Shown here: positions 10,801-40,300 of the stretch, one piece after another
How the letters are laid out: every line of letters starts with the position of its first letter
Position numbering within the stretch: position 1 is the first letter of the stretch
NCBI RefSeq assembly: GCF_008831285.2
Contig: NC_045140.1
Location: 1,965,528-2,025,527 of the forward strand
Direction of reading: 5' to 3'
Source of the DNA: Nymphaea colorata
Lineage: Eukaryota; Streptophyta; Magnoliopsida; Nymphaeales; Nymphaeaceae
DNA: 60,000 nt
Program-made: the position numbers and the translations under genes
The notes under the pieces: model-generated
What the model saw: the letters and a program-made list of their open reading frames with translations, nothing else
Databases searched by the model: none
Told to the model about the DNA's origin: nothing

Positions 10801-13800
10801 TCCTTGTCAGCTGTCCCCAAGTCGTACAGCTTTAACTATAGTTGATTGCTCATGAAAGTTGTGCCATGAGTACTTAACAAAAACCAGATCGGCTGCCAAT
10901 GAGTTGGATCCTAAGAGATGGGCAATTCTGGGCATTCAAAACTTATGAAATTTTAATTTTCATGAGATAGTTAGAGGCAAGAAGATCCAAAGCAGAAATT
11001 AAGTTAATTAAATGGCACTTATGTTTTAGAACAGATTGTAATGTGTGTGTGTGCGCGCATACAAAACCTAAATTTGTTGAGAGGCCTAGCCATCCCCAGG
11101 ATTTCAGCTTTATATATATATATATATATAATTTGACCTCTCACGATACACTGTCTAATGTATTGTTTAACTACGCCTTATCACGCGTGCAAAATTCATT
11201 TTGCCATCCATAAAGAGACAAATACATAAAACTAAACTCCATCTCCTCATCCGGAAAATATAAAAAAGCTGCTGTATAATTTGATTCGACTGGTTTCTCC
11301 ACATGAAAATTGTCTGCCATCCTTGCTTTTTCATCTTGGACGTTTCTTCACATAGACTAAGTCGCATTTTTCAGCTAACGGGACCCATGCATATGCATTA
11401 TTACGATCTTTCCTTCCGTGTGGTGCCAATTCCGAACAGAGAGATCAACGTCGTCCTGAATACGAAGCCAATTTCGTCAACCCCACATCCCAAAACTGAT
11501 CACCTATCATCGATGGTCCTTTCTTTCTGGGTCCGGCCTCTACGCAGAGATCTCTCTATCAAGACAAGACGGGACGGTATATTTGAACAGTGAATCAGAA
11601 TGGGAACCCACACGGCAATTCCCTTCAGAAACACAGGCAGAAACAGTTACATCCTGCAGCAAAAGTAAAGACGTTCGCCCTCTGTTGATTCACAGTGAGT
11701 GCAATAATAATTGAGAAGCCATCGTCGTTGAGGTGGAGTTTTCTGCTTTTGTTAGGCAGTGGGAGACAGCCGTGCTGTGGGCCGCTGTCGCTGCAGACCT
11801 TAAAAATGGCAAAGCCTTCATTGGATAGCTCGGTTTTGCAGTTGGTTTATTTTTTTGTATGATCCTTTCTGTAGATGGAGAGAGGGTCTATCATTCAGTC
11901 ATCCAGCTATAGATTCTTTTTTTTTTCTTACAGCAGAACTTTCCGGTGAGTGGGAGACACCCAATCTTTAAGATGGAAGTCATGATGTTGTTCTTGTTGT
12001 GCTTCAACTTGCATGTTAGTCATCGTTATTTGAAACTCATATTGACCTTTGTTGCAAGTAAGTCTTTGAAAGCTGTGGCAGATGAATGGCAGATGCTTAC
12101 ACATGAGGGAGAGCACCCAAGGAACCGAACTAAAATGAGTAGAAAAAGGGAATGACATGAAGTTAGTTAGTAATTGAGAAGTCCGAAGTGAGACAATTTA
12201 GTGGTGTATTAAAAGACAGCCGACATTTTCACTGTCTATACACCAACCCCCTCGGGGACCCTACTACAGAACTTTCACTATCATATAAATGAAGCCACAT
12301 TAAAAATAGGCAGCAGAAGAAGAAAAATACAAACTGTTTCAAGATTAGCTCTGAAAACCATTAAATTACAATGCATATATATGCACTTACTCATTATTTT
12401 TCCATTGTCTTGGTTCCTGTGCAGTAGAGACAGGGAAGGCAGCATGTTCTCCCCTTCTTTTGTTCCCTCTGCTTCTTGCAGCAGGGATTCAAGAATGCTA
12501 AAACCTACCAACTTAACTGCCCAAATGATCAAGGCTTCTGTTACTCACCTTTCATGCACCTAACTGTACTAATTATTCTACCCAACTCCTTTATGCCTCT
12601 TACCTCCTCCCCACCTCTTGTAGTTACAAAGTTAATTTCTTAAATGGTTCCATCTACCCACTGTGCCACTTGGTGTCCTTAAAGTTGTTTGATTAAAAGT
12701 ATTAGGTACTGCTCAAGCCAAACAGAATCAGAACATCTCGGATCAAGTAAAATTGCCTGAAATTCATAGACTATTGAACATGAGTAGTTCATGATCATTC
12801 TGGGTTCTTAGCTTGATTACTTCAATTCTACTATTACTGTGGCCTTTGTGCTAAGAATGTTGGGATTCTATATGATGAGACAAAATATATCCAATTGTTG
12901 GATTCTTTTTAATCCAATTGTGATTTCGAAACTTGGATTTAAATGAGATGAACATGCATGAAACTCTAAAACATGCATTGGCATGAAATGCTGCTTCTTC
13001 ATTTGGAAATGTGAGCATTAAAGAGCAATAAATTGTAGGAAAGTAGGTTGCTGCATGCATGTGTGTATCCAAGTTCATTGCCAGCCTGCAACAAGGAGGC
13101 CCTCCACAACGCTGGGGGCCGTTCGCTTGATGAGACTTTCGAGTTAAAGAAGATGAAGAGACCAATATTCTTGAATGCATCTCCATTGGCATGATTTGGT
13201 GCGATCTCCTATACAAAATTTTGAGTTCAATATCGTTCGCTGAAATATACTAAGTTGATAAAGGTTTGGGCTTCCATTTTGTTAACATGAAACAGGTCTG
13301 AAACTGAACTGGTGCATATCTTAGGAACGAGGTTCTCTCTCTCTCCATCAAGAGAAGAGGGAGAAGAAGAAGAAAACACACAAGGATTTTTTAAGTGGTT
13401 CAAAGATCAAAGTTCTTCTATATATTCATCCGCACGGGGTTTTTCACCGACTCGAGGCAACACTGTAAAGCGATAAAATTATAATAATGTCCCATTAAGT
13501 AGGGCTCATGTTCCACCACACTCCACATATATATATATATATCTAGTAGCCTAGTTGATGGATCTAAAATTAGGGAGGACTAAGAACTTAGAAATGGCGA
13601 GTTGGTGGAGATGAACGTTGTTACTTATTAAAGAAAATAAATTCCACCAAGTTCTTGTACTTTGAATTCTCTGTAGAATTGCTGAAAAACTATCCTCAAT
13701 CAGTTGTCAACATCACTATTTAGTATTTCTCGTCCATGATTTAATAGCAAGTTGCATGCGGGGAGATGCACAGTAGTGCAAGTTTGTCATAAAGAATATG

Positions 13801-13900
13801 ACTGTCGATTCTCCGTCCCTTGGGGCCCTCGATCGAGTAAATTTAGTATGCTCATAAATATGATTTTATCTTTTCTTTTCCTAGTTAATTAGGTATGCAG
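7817..13900. other. Long intergenic stretch, no gene supported
   Basis: I read both strands and found no exon I can defend. Contents are AT-rich unique-looking DNA and short microsatellites (11111-11131 and about 13527-13543 AT). A short 'gtgtgggctactgcccacac' remnant near 9104 recalls the Tip100-like family. There is a GC-richer, less repetitive segment at 11290-12560. Frames at 11303-11593 and 12281-12532 are the most protein-like there but match no family. No tRNA or rRNA was recognised. Confidence 0.35.
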
Positions 13901-13901
13901 G

Positions 13902-14072
13902 CACTAGTCGAGCTACAGTGTGGCTAGTGTGGTCCGGCGCCGCATCAGGCCTTCAAAAATCTCATTGCAGTGAAACTAGACCTGGTTTCAATCACATGCA
14001 ATGCCCATATCTGACCGAGGTTGGCGACTCGAACCACCCCTCAGCCGAAAAAATCGTGGCTCGGCCACTATG
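13902..14072 (-). mobile_element. Tip100-like (hAT) non-autonomous element, subfamily A
   Basis: A 171-bp element aligns closely with the reverse complement of 50112-50280. Both share degenerate CAGTGGCGGAG-type ends and a conserved centre containing 'ggtttcaatcacatg', followed by 'atgcccatatctgaccgag' here. The left end is 'cactagtcgagctacag' and the right end 'gctcggccactatg'. No open frame. Termini of the form CAGxGGCGGAG are known from Tip100-type hAT transposons; the assignment is inferred from ends only. Confidence 0.6.
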
Positions 14073-14120
14073 CCAACGAACTTTGTGTTCTCTGCTTCTT
14101 GTTTGCTCCATCTCGAAGTA

Positions 14121-14535
14121 TCAGCTGATAGGGGTGAACCCGAGTTGAGTTGAGCCCGACTAATAAAACCTCAAGCTCAAGAATAGTTCAACGGAAGCAG
14201 CTCGAGCTCTACTCGGCAGTTACGTGTTGAGCTCGAGCTCAACTCGGCAGTTACGTGTTGAGTTCGAGCTCAACTGGATTAAAGCTCAACAAACTCATTT
14301 GAATAGAATTGATATTCATTATTACATGTTGAGCTCGACTCGATTAAGACTCGAAAAACTCATTTGAATAAAATTGATATTCATCCTTACGTGTTGAGCT
14401 CAAGCTTGACTCGATTAAGGCTCGACAAACTTGATTAAAGCTCGAGCTCGACTCGCAATTACGTGTTGAGCTCGAACTCAACTCGAGTCGACTCATGAAC
14501 TCGACCTCGATTAGTTGTTCACCCCTACCAGCCGA
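14121..14535. mobile_element. hAT-type MITE of 399 bp (14129-14527) with degenerate target duplication
   Basis: The element runs from 'taggggtgaac' at 14129 to 'gttcacccct' plus a at 14527, giving inverted termini of about 11 bp. The flanks 'tcagctga' (14121-14128) and 'ccagccga' (14528-14535) agree at six of eight positions, as for an aged 8-bp hAT target duplication. The body is a partly tandem array of GAGCTCGAGCTC-rich units of about 65-75 bp that include 'tttgaata' and 'gaattgatattcat'. It is the same subfamily as 48748-49209, in the opposite orientation. No coding capacity. Confidence 0.75.
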
Positions 14536-14539
14536 ACAT

Positions 14540-15950
14540 AGGTTCATCATCAGCAACCTTGGTACCAGCATCTGATCTAACTAATGCTGTCATGAATATC
14601 AGTGCATGTATATCAGCTGATAACGGGTCGGCTCATGATAGAATCTAGTTTTGCTTCTTCTTTTTTTCTCCCTAAAAAACGTTTTAATTTCTGTTTTTTG
14701 AATCAATTTTCACATCTACAGTTCACTGAGTTCACAATGATCCAGTATCTTGCAAGCCTTGAACGTGTGTTCTCTAACTTTTGGAAATGCTTCATCACCA
14801 TTAGTACGTAGTAATACCGACGACGTTGGACAAGATGGAGAAGAAAAGTTTCTCCTGTTCCACATAATTAAGACTCAGAGGAGTAACTTCGGAGATTTGG
14901 CCCCCAACGTCTGAATCATAGCTGCAGAAAATGCGCCCTTTTTTTTTAGAAAGACACGAATTAAAATGTTAAAAACAATGCAAATGAAAAACCCATCCTT
15001 TCTCTCATTTTTTTGAAATAACTCCAAAATAATTTTTTTGCATTTTTTGTTGGGTTTTTCTCGTTATTGTTATGTTTTCATTTGCTTTAAAGTTTAGAGC
15101 TTCAGTTAAATTATTTATCTTCATTTTTATCATTATTAAAACATCAGTTTTATCAGTTTATCAAGTTGTTTTTATGTTTCTTGTCAGTGATTCATTTGTT
15201 TCACTTGTTTCTTAAATTTTTAAGATCTTTTTTTCTCTAAAAAATTGTCAGTTTTTTCCTGAGATTTTCAGCTTTACCAAAAAATACCCAAATAAAATCT
15301 ATACCCAAATAAAATCTCTCTATTTAAAACATGTTAAAGATATTTGTGACTATGATTTGAACCATTTTGTCATCCCCATGAAACTCACATTAGGATCTGA
15401 CTGGTCATCTCCGTTTACGCACGGCCAAGTTCAAGCTTGCCAGGAACATCACAGTAAATAAACTAGCGGAAAGATTAATTAATAAATTAATAAGTTGCTC
15501 TTATGCACAATGAGAATATATTCCTTTGCAGTTATAAAATGTTGAAATATGTGAAGCCATGAAAGCGAACACATGTTTGGTTTGCTTCATTATAATTAAA
15601 CAGAATCGTGAATAACATGTTTAATGCAACCCATGAACTTAACATGTAGAAAAGTAGATTCAAAAAATAAAATAACCTTGTTGCCACCTTAATAAGAATG
15701 GAATTCGTTTCTGAGTGGAATATTTCGAGAACATATTCCTTGCGATCATAAAATGATTATACAAATCATGAAAATATTGCTGTTGCTCTTTGGTTTACTC
15801 ATTCGAACACAATAGCAAATACCATTTTCGATTATAGATTGTAAATTTAAAACACATAAGCAAACAAATTAACATATTGCCAATTACTTATTAAAATATA
15901 AATTTGAGGAACAAATTCCCCAAAGTAATGACTAATATTTTTACCAGAGG
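14540..15950. other. Intergenic DNA, no gene seen
   Basis: AT-rich DNA with long T runs around 14940-15310. No repeat termini or coding signal recognised. Confidence 0.35.
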
Positions 15951-15954
15951 CCGC

Positions 15955-16055
15955 CGAGGTAGAAATTTCTGGCTAAAACCAAAACAAATATTATGAGCTG
16001 GTATGGGCAATTTCCCACAACTGCCACAACATAGCTCCGCTCCGCCACTGCCTTT
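15955..16055. mobile_element. Tip100-like terminus remnant
   Basis: The sequence 'gggcaatttcccacaactgc' and following ends in 'tagctccgctccgccactgc' near 16050, which reads on the other strand as a GCAGTGGCGGAG terminus. The opposite end is not clear. Confidence 0.4.
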
Positions 16056-16620
16056 TAGGTTTCTGATTTGAGATCTTCAAGATTTGAGAACCAGTGATTT
16101 TAAATCCAACATTTTTTTTTTCAATGTAAAAAAAATAAAGTAAAGATCTTAAGTGTGACCCTTATCTTTACTTTGATAAACCATAAATTTTACCTTGAAT
16201 CTTTTGCCATATCTCACATCCATGAATTTCAAATACAGAGTAAAGAAAATCCCTTGAATTTAAGTTTGGTAAAAGAAGGCAACTAACAAGAAAGTCGGTC
16301 ACTTTATGCCGGAAAACACGGACATACCTCACCGGCCATTCGCGCCTTTGCACAGTTACGTTGCAGTCCACTGTCAAGGAAAGCCGGAAAGGAAACCATC
16401 CGCCGGCGCCACAGTGAAGCGCCTATGCTGAACTGGTACGGCCATACGATTTCCCCCCAATTTCAGAACCCAGGGAGTCATTAATATTCAAAGCAAACAT
16501 CATGAAGATGCCCTGCAGATTGCAGTTGCAGGTGAAACAGGTGGTTCCAAAAATTCTCTGCTGCCATAATTCATACGGAAGTTTTTCATGTCCGTATAAT
16601 ATTGCCAAGTGGGTGATAAC
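16056..16620. other. Intergenic DNA, no gene seen
   Basis: Mixed composition. Open frames on both strands (for example 16168-16377 minus and 16423-16608 minus) resemble no known protein and have no splice context. Confidence 0.3.
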
Positions 16621-16624
16621 TTTG

Positions 16625-16801
16625 CCAGCAAATCCATCAACTTATGCCCAAATTATCACTATGTCCAATTTATTTTTAAAGGGCACAACATATATAAATA
16701 AATAAATAATTATAGGACATTTATGTAAAAATATATAAAATAAATAAAAAAATTATTGTTGGCATGGGCAACTGCCTGCACCAGCTTATATGTAGCTCCG
16801 C
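16625..16801. mobile_element. Tip100-like relic
   Basis: AT-rich interior followed by 'ggcatgggcaactgcctgca' and the terminus 'tagctccgctacta' at about 16792-16805. This resembles the right half of the elements at 50112 and 25754. The left boundary is uncertain. Confidence 0.4.
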
Positions 16802-16814
16802 TACTATTCATCTT

Positions 16815-16962
16815 CAATGGCCGAGCCAAATTTGAGGGGCACTTTGAGTCACTAACCCCGGGTCTGACGTAGGCATCGCATGTGATTGAGACAGGTATAA
16901 TCCACATAAATGGTATTTTCGAAGGCACTGGCCCACACCAGCTACAATGCAGCTCTGCTACT
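16815..16962 (+). mobile_element. Tip100-like (hAT) non-autonomous element, subfamily A
   Basis: About 148 bp, bounded by 'caatggccgag' on the left and 'ctctgctactg' on the right. The interior matches 50112-50280 in the same orientation: a 'ggcactttgagt' segment, then 'gggtctgacgtaggcatc' and 'catgtgattgagac'. No open frame and no clear target duplication. Confidence 0.6.
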
Positions 16963-18306
16963 GACTATGTCCATGACGGTAACAAGCTATCTTGAAAAGA
17001 ATATTTATGAGTACGGTAGATGGCAAATAACCTGTACCCTTATTGAAATACAAGCATATGGATCTAAGGATATCAATGGATCATATTGCCAATCAGATGT
17101 ACTCTTAACCATACCTGTTTTTTCAGATATTCACATATTCATATTCAAATAAAGAAAAGTTGTGTTTGAATCTGAATCCAAAATCCAATTTCGCAGTCTA
17201 ATCCGATCCTAATCTGATATTTGAATCGACATCGGAATCCATATCAAAATTTTAAACCGAATCCTTACATTGATGTAATTTGTTTTCCCAACATATTATT
17301 ATTGCATTTAGAAAACATAGAATTGAACATTTAGATATTTTGCTTCGACTGTTTGGTCGTCAAAGGTTCTCGTTTTATGGTTGTGATTTATGTAACTTTT
17401 TGCTCTATATACTTAGTAGATTATTGTTAGTATTCTTGTTTCTTTTGTTGCTTGAGGATCAGTTTTAGACGTCAGTTTGGTGAATTAGATTTTATTAGAG
17501 TGGAAGTGACTTGAAGGATGATATATTTTAAGTGTTCTATTTTTTTCATAACGTGATTCATCTTTTTAGAAAATTTTAAAGTTCATTTTAAAATAATAAT
17601 AGCCTTTTATATATATTCTAAAATTTGGGTTTTAGACTCTCTTGTCTACTTTGAGGATCTGGGTTTAGTTCGTATTAGTGTTTTTGAGTTCTAAGTTGTT
17701 TTTCCAAGTTTTCATTTTTATCTTAAAAACTATTTCCTGTTGGAATTTTTCCAGTACGTTGTTGTTTGTCAGATTTTATTTGCCCCTTTCAGCCAATATT
17801 CCAGGACATTAAGGTGAAATTTGATGAATAGTTAGTCCAAGTAGCTTAATTATTGTGGTTTAATTGTGAATTTTTGGCTGATTGGTATTTTGGGATCGAT
17901 TAATGAATTATTATTGACTATTTTCTATGTTGCAAGCTTGGTTATACAAAAATGTAGTTTTTGTAATGTGGACAGATTTCATTATATTCTGGTGCAGATG
18001 TGTTTTTTTTTTGTTTTATGAATTTGCCTACAATAGTAATTAAGTAGACTTTTACAATTTTTTGTAGAATTTTTAAGTACGGTTTTTTTCCGTGAGATTT
18101 TTTAATGAATTTTGTAGTTCTCTATTTTCTTATGTTTTTTGGCAAATTAAATAAGTTTATCTTCTGGTTGTGATGTTTATTTACGTCATTTGCCTACATG
18201 TTTTAGGTGAACTTTACTTTTATGAAAGGAACCTTGTGAAGCATTTTTATGAAATGAAGATCTCTAAACTTGAAATATGTGAGGTCTAAGGTTCATTGTG
18301 TCAAAC
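16963..18306. other. Intergenic DNA, no gene seen
   Basis: AT-rich. A segment at about 17160-17270 carries repeated 'gaatccaaatcc'/'aatccgatcc' phrases like the body of the GGATTCGGAT-type element at 20032 and may be a decayed relative. The 62-codon frame at 17280-17468 resembles nothing. Confidence 0.3.
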
Positions 18307-18790
18307 TAGGGGTGTTCAATGAGTCGAAAAAACAACTCAGACACAACTTGAACTCGCTCGGTCGAACTCAATTCAAGCCGATCAGCTCGTTTATTACACG
18401 AATAGAGTTCAAATTAAGAAATGGACTCGATCAAGTAGACGAGTTGAGCTCGAGCTGGCCAAGCTCGGCTCGGTTAAATTGGTTAAACTCATGAAAAGAC
18501 CATTTGTATAGGAGATAAGACAGGCATCTCCAATGGGTTTGCATGTCACAGGTGGTTCCCTTTCAAATCTCTTTGCAGTCATTCATATCAAAAACTAACT
18601 AACTTTTTAACATATGAACAGTTCACCTGAGCTCAACCGGAATCTTCGCTTGATTGAGTTAAGCTCAGACTAAGTCAAGCTTAGATTGAGTCAAGCTCCT
18701 TAAGCTCGAGCCAAGCCAAGCTCGAGCTAGTCAACTCAAGCTCGAGTTGTGGCTTAAGGCACTTGATCCGGGTTCGAGCTGGCCAGGTGG
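18307..18790. mobile_element. hAT-type MITE relic with GAGCTCGAGC body
   Basis: Begins with 'taggggtgttcaa' at 18307, the same type of terminus as at 14129 and 48748. The body is rich in 'gagctcgagctggccaagct'-type phrases, interrupted at about 18500-18610 by unrelated sequence. The right end near 18790 has lost a recognisable terminus, so the boundary is approximate. Confidence 0.5.
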
Positions 18791-20023
18791 GCTCAAACCA
18801 AACATATGGCAAGCAATAAGATGCAAGTAAAATTATGTCATCCTACAAATGTTGTAGTCTTCAGGGATAGGGAAGAGCAATGTACTGTCCAAGCGATCCA
18901 TCGTCTTCTATTCTGCAATTATTTCATCCCTTAAGTCCATGGTTGCCATAATCCACCAATAAGGCTATCTTCCATAATATAACAAAATCTAAGAAGTTCT
19001 AAGCGTACGAAAAAGCAACGCCAATGGCAAGAAAGGAAGAGAATCAATAACTAAGTTGGAATTTCTCCTTATGACTCGAACTCTATAGGGAAATCAAATG
19101 CAACAAAATTATAATATAAAAGAACCAAAGATAAGACATGAAATGAAACTGAATAGGAAGCAAGAATTAAAGCATAAAAAAAAATCGAATATCATGTAGT
19201 GGTGAAGCTTCATAACCTATTTAATCAGCCGAGAAAAAGTATACCATGTATTTAATGCATAAGTAATACATATACTGAAAACAATACTCAACTTAGTACA
19301 AAAGCTTACATTAAGAAACTAAAAAATATATGAAGAATGATCTTTAGAACAAATTTAAAATTTAAGAATCATGGCTGCCAACTTTGAAAAAGTTCAAGGG
19401 AAAGTACAGAAGAATGTGAAAAGAAGCACAGGAGAAGCACGAAGGAAGTGCAAGAGAAATCATTAAAGCACCACATGTAACCAATGGGGGCACCTCTCCC
19501 ACATTGTTCTCAATTTTCTTGTGGCCTTCTCTATAAGACTATACAAGCAAAAGTTATTAACAAAGGATCTTGTTGAACAATTAACTTTCAAATGTTAAGA
19601 AGTGGAAGCAGTTCCAGCCTCCTAGGGGCTGAGACAGAAACTTTTCATGAGGTGGGTCGAATTAAAATATCTAAATTTTGACTAGGGCCGAAATATCATT
19701 TCTCAAAATTTTTATATAAGAACAAGTGAAAGTTTTTAAAATGTACATGTAATTTTTTTTTTTTTTTTTTTGAGGTGGAGCCAGGGCCCATGCAGGCCCT
19801 ACCTTGGCTGCGGCCTCCCCATAAACTCAAAGAGATCACTTTCTCTAGTGAAGTTTAATTTTCTTTGTCAGTTCGATTCTTGTAGGTGCTACTTCTCTGC
19901 ATCACAAACAGTGGGCGTGTGATGCTTTAACGATTGTTTTCCTCTCCACCCACCAATGCAACATTAGACCCAGAGAACAAGAAAAAAAGGGAGAAGAACT
20001 TGGGCTTCTTTGAAGTACACCAC
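18791..20023. other. Intergenic DNA, no gene seen
   Basis: No coding signal. A T run at 19749-19770 precedes a GC-rich fragment, 'gaggtggagccagggcccat', at 19771-19790. Like the one near 6140, it may be the end of a dispersed repeat. Confidence 0.3.
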
Positions 20024-20454
20024 CCCCAGCTAGGGATGTCAATATATCCGATTTGAATCGGATATCCGACCGATTCGATCCGAAAAAATCGGATATGGAT
20101 AAAAATTTAATATCTGATTAAGAAATCGGATCGGATTCGGATTTAATAAATGACATCCGATCGGATTTGGATTCGGATATACATGAATATCGGATCGGAT
20201 TCGGATACGGATTCATTTTTAGACAAATATCCTCTATCTAATACTTAGAAAATGGCAAAATCCGGTTCAAAATTCGGATTCGGATATAAATATAAAAATC
20301 GGATTCGGATTGTAAAATCAGATTTCGGATTCGGATATGACTTTGATTTATTTGAATTCGAATGTGAATCCGAATATATGAATATCCGAAAAAACAGATA
20401 TGATTAAAGATGTATTCGATCCGAATCCGATCCGTTGACATCTTTACCCCAGCT
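20024..20454. mobile_element. hAT-type MITE of 415 bp (20032-20446) with perfect 8-bp target duplication
   Basis: The flanks CCCCAGCT at 20024-20031 and 20447-20454 are identical. Between them the termini are 'agggatgtcaat' on the left and 'ttgacatcttta' on the right, inverted over about 12 bp. The body is a palindrome-rich array of 'ggattcggat'/'atccgaatcc' units with no coding capacity. A (T)AGGGATG terminus plus an 8-bp duplication is typical of Ac-like hAT elements. The left and right flanks also share 'gaagtacaccaccc', so the insertion hit a small pre-existing repeat. It lies about 500 bp upstream of the PPOX start. Confidence 0.8.
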
Positions 20455-20960
20455 AAAGAAGTACACCACCCTTTATGCTATCGTTTATGGTCCCAATAAA
20501 TAACACTCATAAAAATCAAACTAACAACACGGGTTCTCTACATGCTATCAAACTCTGATTATTTATTTGAGTGAATGCTCTCATTCAATTACTTCGATTA
20601 CTTATTTATTGGAGAAAAACTCGTAAAGTTAGGCTTTCATCATGAGCCAGGATCAATCGTGAGATTCAGGTCAACTAATTCCAGTTAAAGCTAGGAACGG
20701 GTCGGGTCGAGTTTGAATGACGGAGGACCTCACAGCATATTAATTTTCTAAACAAGGCTTCAAACAATAAGCGACCACGACTTCTAAAACAACTTTTTTG
20801 TACAATTGGCAACGTCCTTGACAGGGAGCTTGATTTTACGATGATAAAATATTGACAAGCTAATTTCCTGGCAAATATTTTCCCTCCTTATCCCCGATGA
20901 AAGAAGGGAAGATTGAGCCGATTGGAAGCAGAGAAGCAGGTAGACTGATTCCCCGCGGCC
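20455..20960 (+). promoter_or_regulatory. Proximal promoter and 5' leader region of PPOX
   Basis: About 500 bp between the hAT-type MITE and the PPOX start codon. I could not place a TATA box or transcription start. The start codon sits in a strong context (gcggccATGGCA). The in-frame triplet TGA at 20946-20948 closes the frame upstream, so an unspliced N-terminal extension is excluded. Confidence 0.4.
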
Positions 20961-40083
<19,123 letters not shown>

Positions 40084-40300
40084 AATATTATGAGTGCTGT
40101 CTTGCAATTAGTTTTGGGCGTTACACTAATGAAATTGTTTTTTGTTAAACAAGAAATTGTCATGTTTCTTTCATTGACTTCTTTGTTTTCCTTCTGTTGT
40201 ACCATTTGACAATGTTTTATACTGAGTTTGATTTGTTTCCGAACAGCACTGCAATTCTGTAATTTGCAATATGTGGGCCATAATAATTTTTACTTTCCCA
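40084..40300 (+). terminator. PPOX 3' UTR and probable poly(A) region
   Basis: Directly after the TGA at 40081-40083. There is no perfect AATAAA in the first 200 bases. T-rich tracts, two TGTA-type elements and an 'aataat' near 40280 fit the loose plant signals, so cleavage is guessed between about 40190 and 40300. Confidence 0.35.

Noticed and set aside
11303-11593. 96-codon frame in a GC-richer segment
   Set aside because: No family resemblance and overlapped by antisense frames.
12281-12532. Minus-strand frame with a good GTAAGT donor, ending in a HRNQDNGKIM stretch
   Set aside because: It looks somewhat protein-like, but the frame opens on TTG. I found no acceptor or neighbouring exon that continues a known family.
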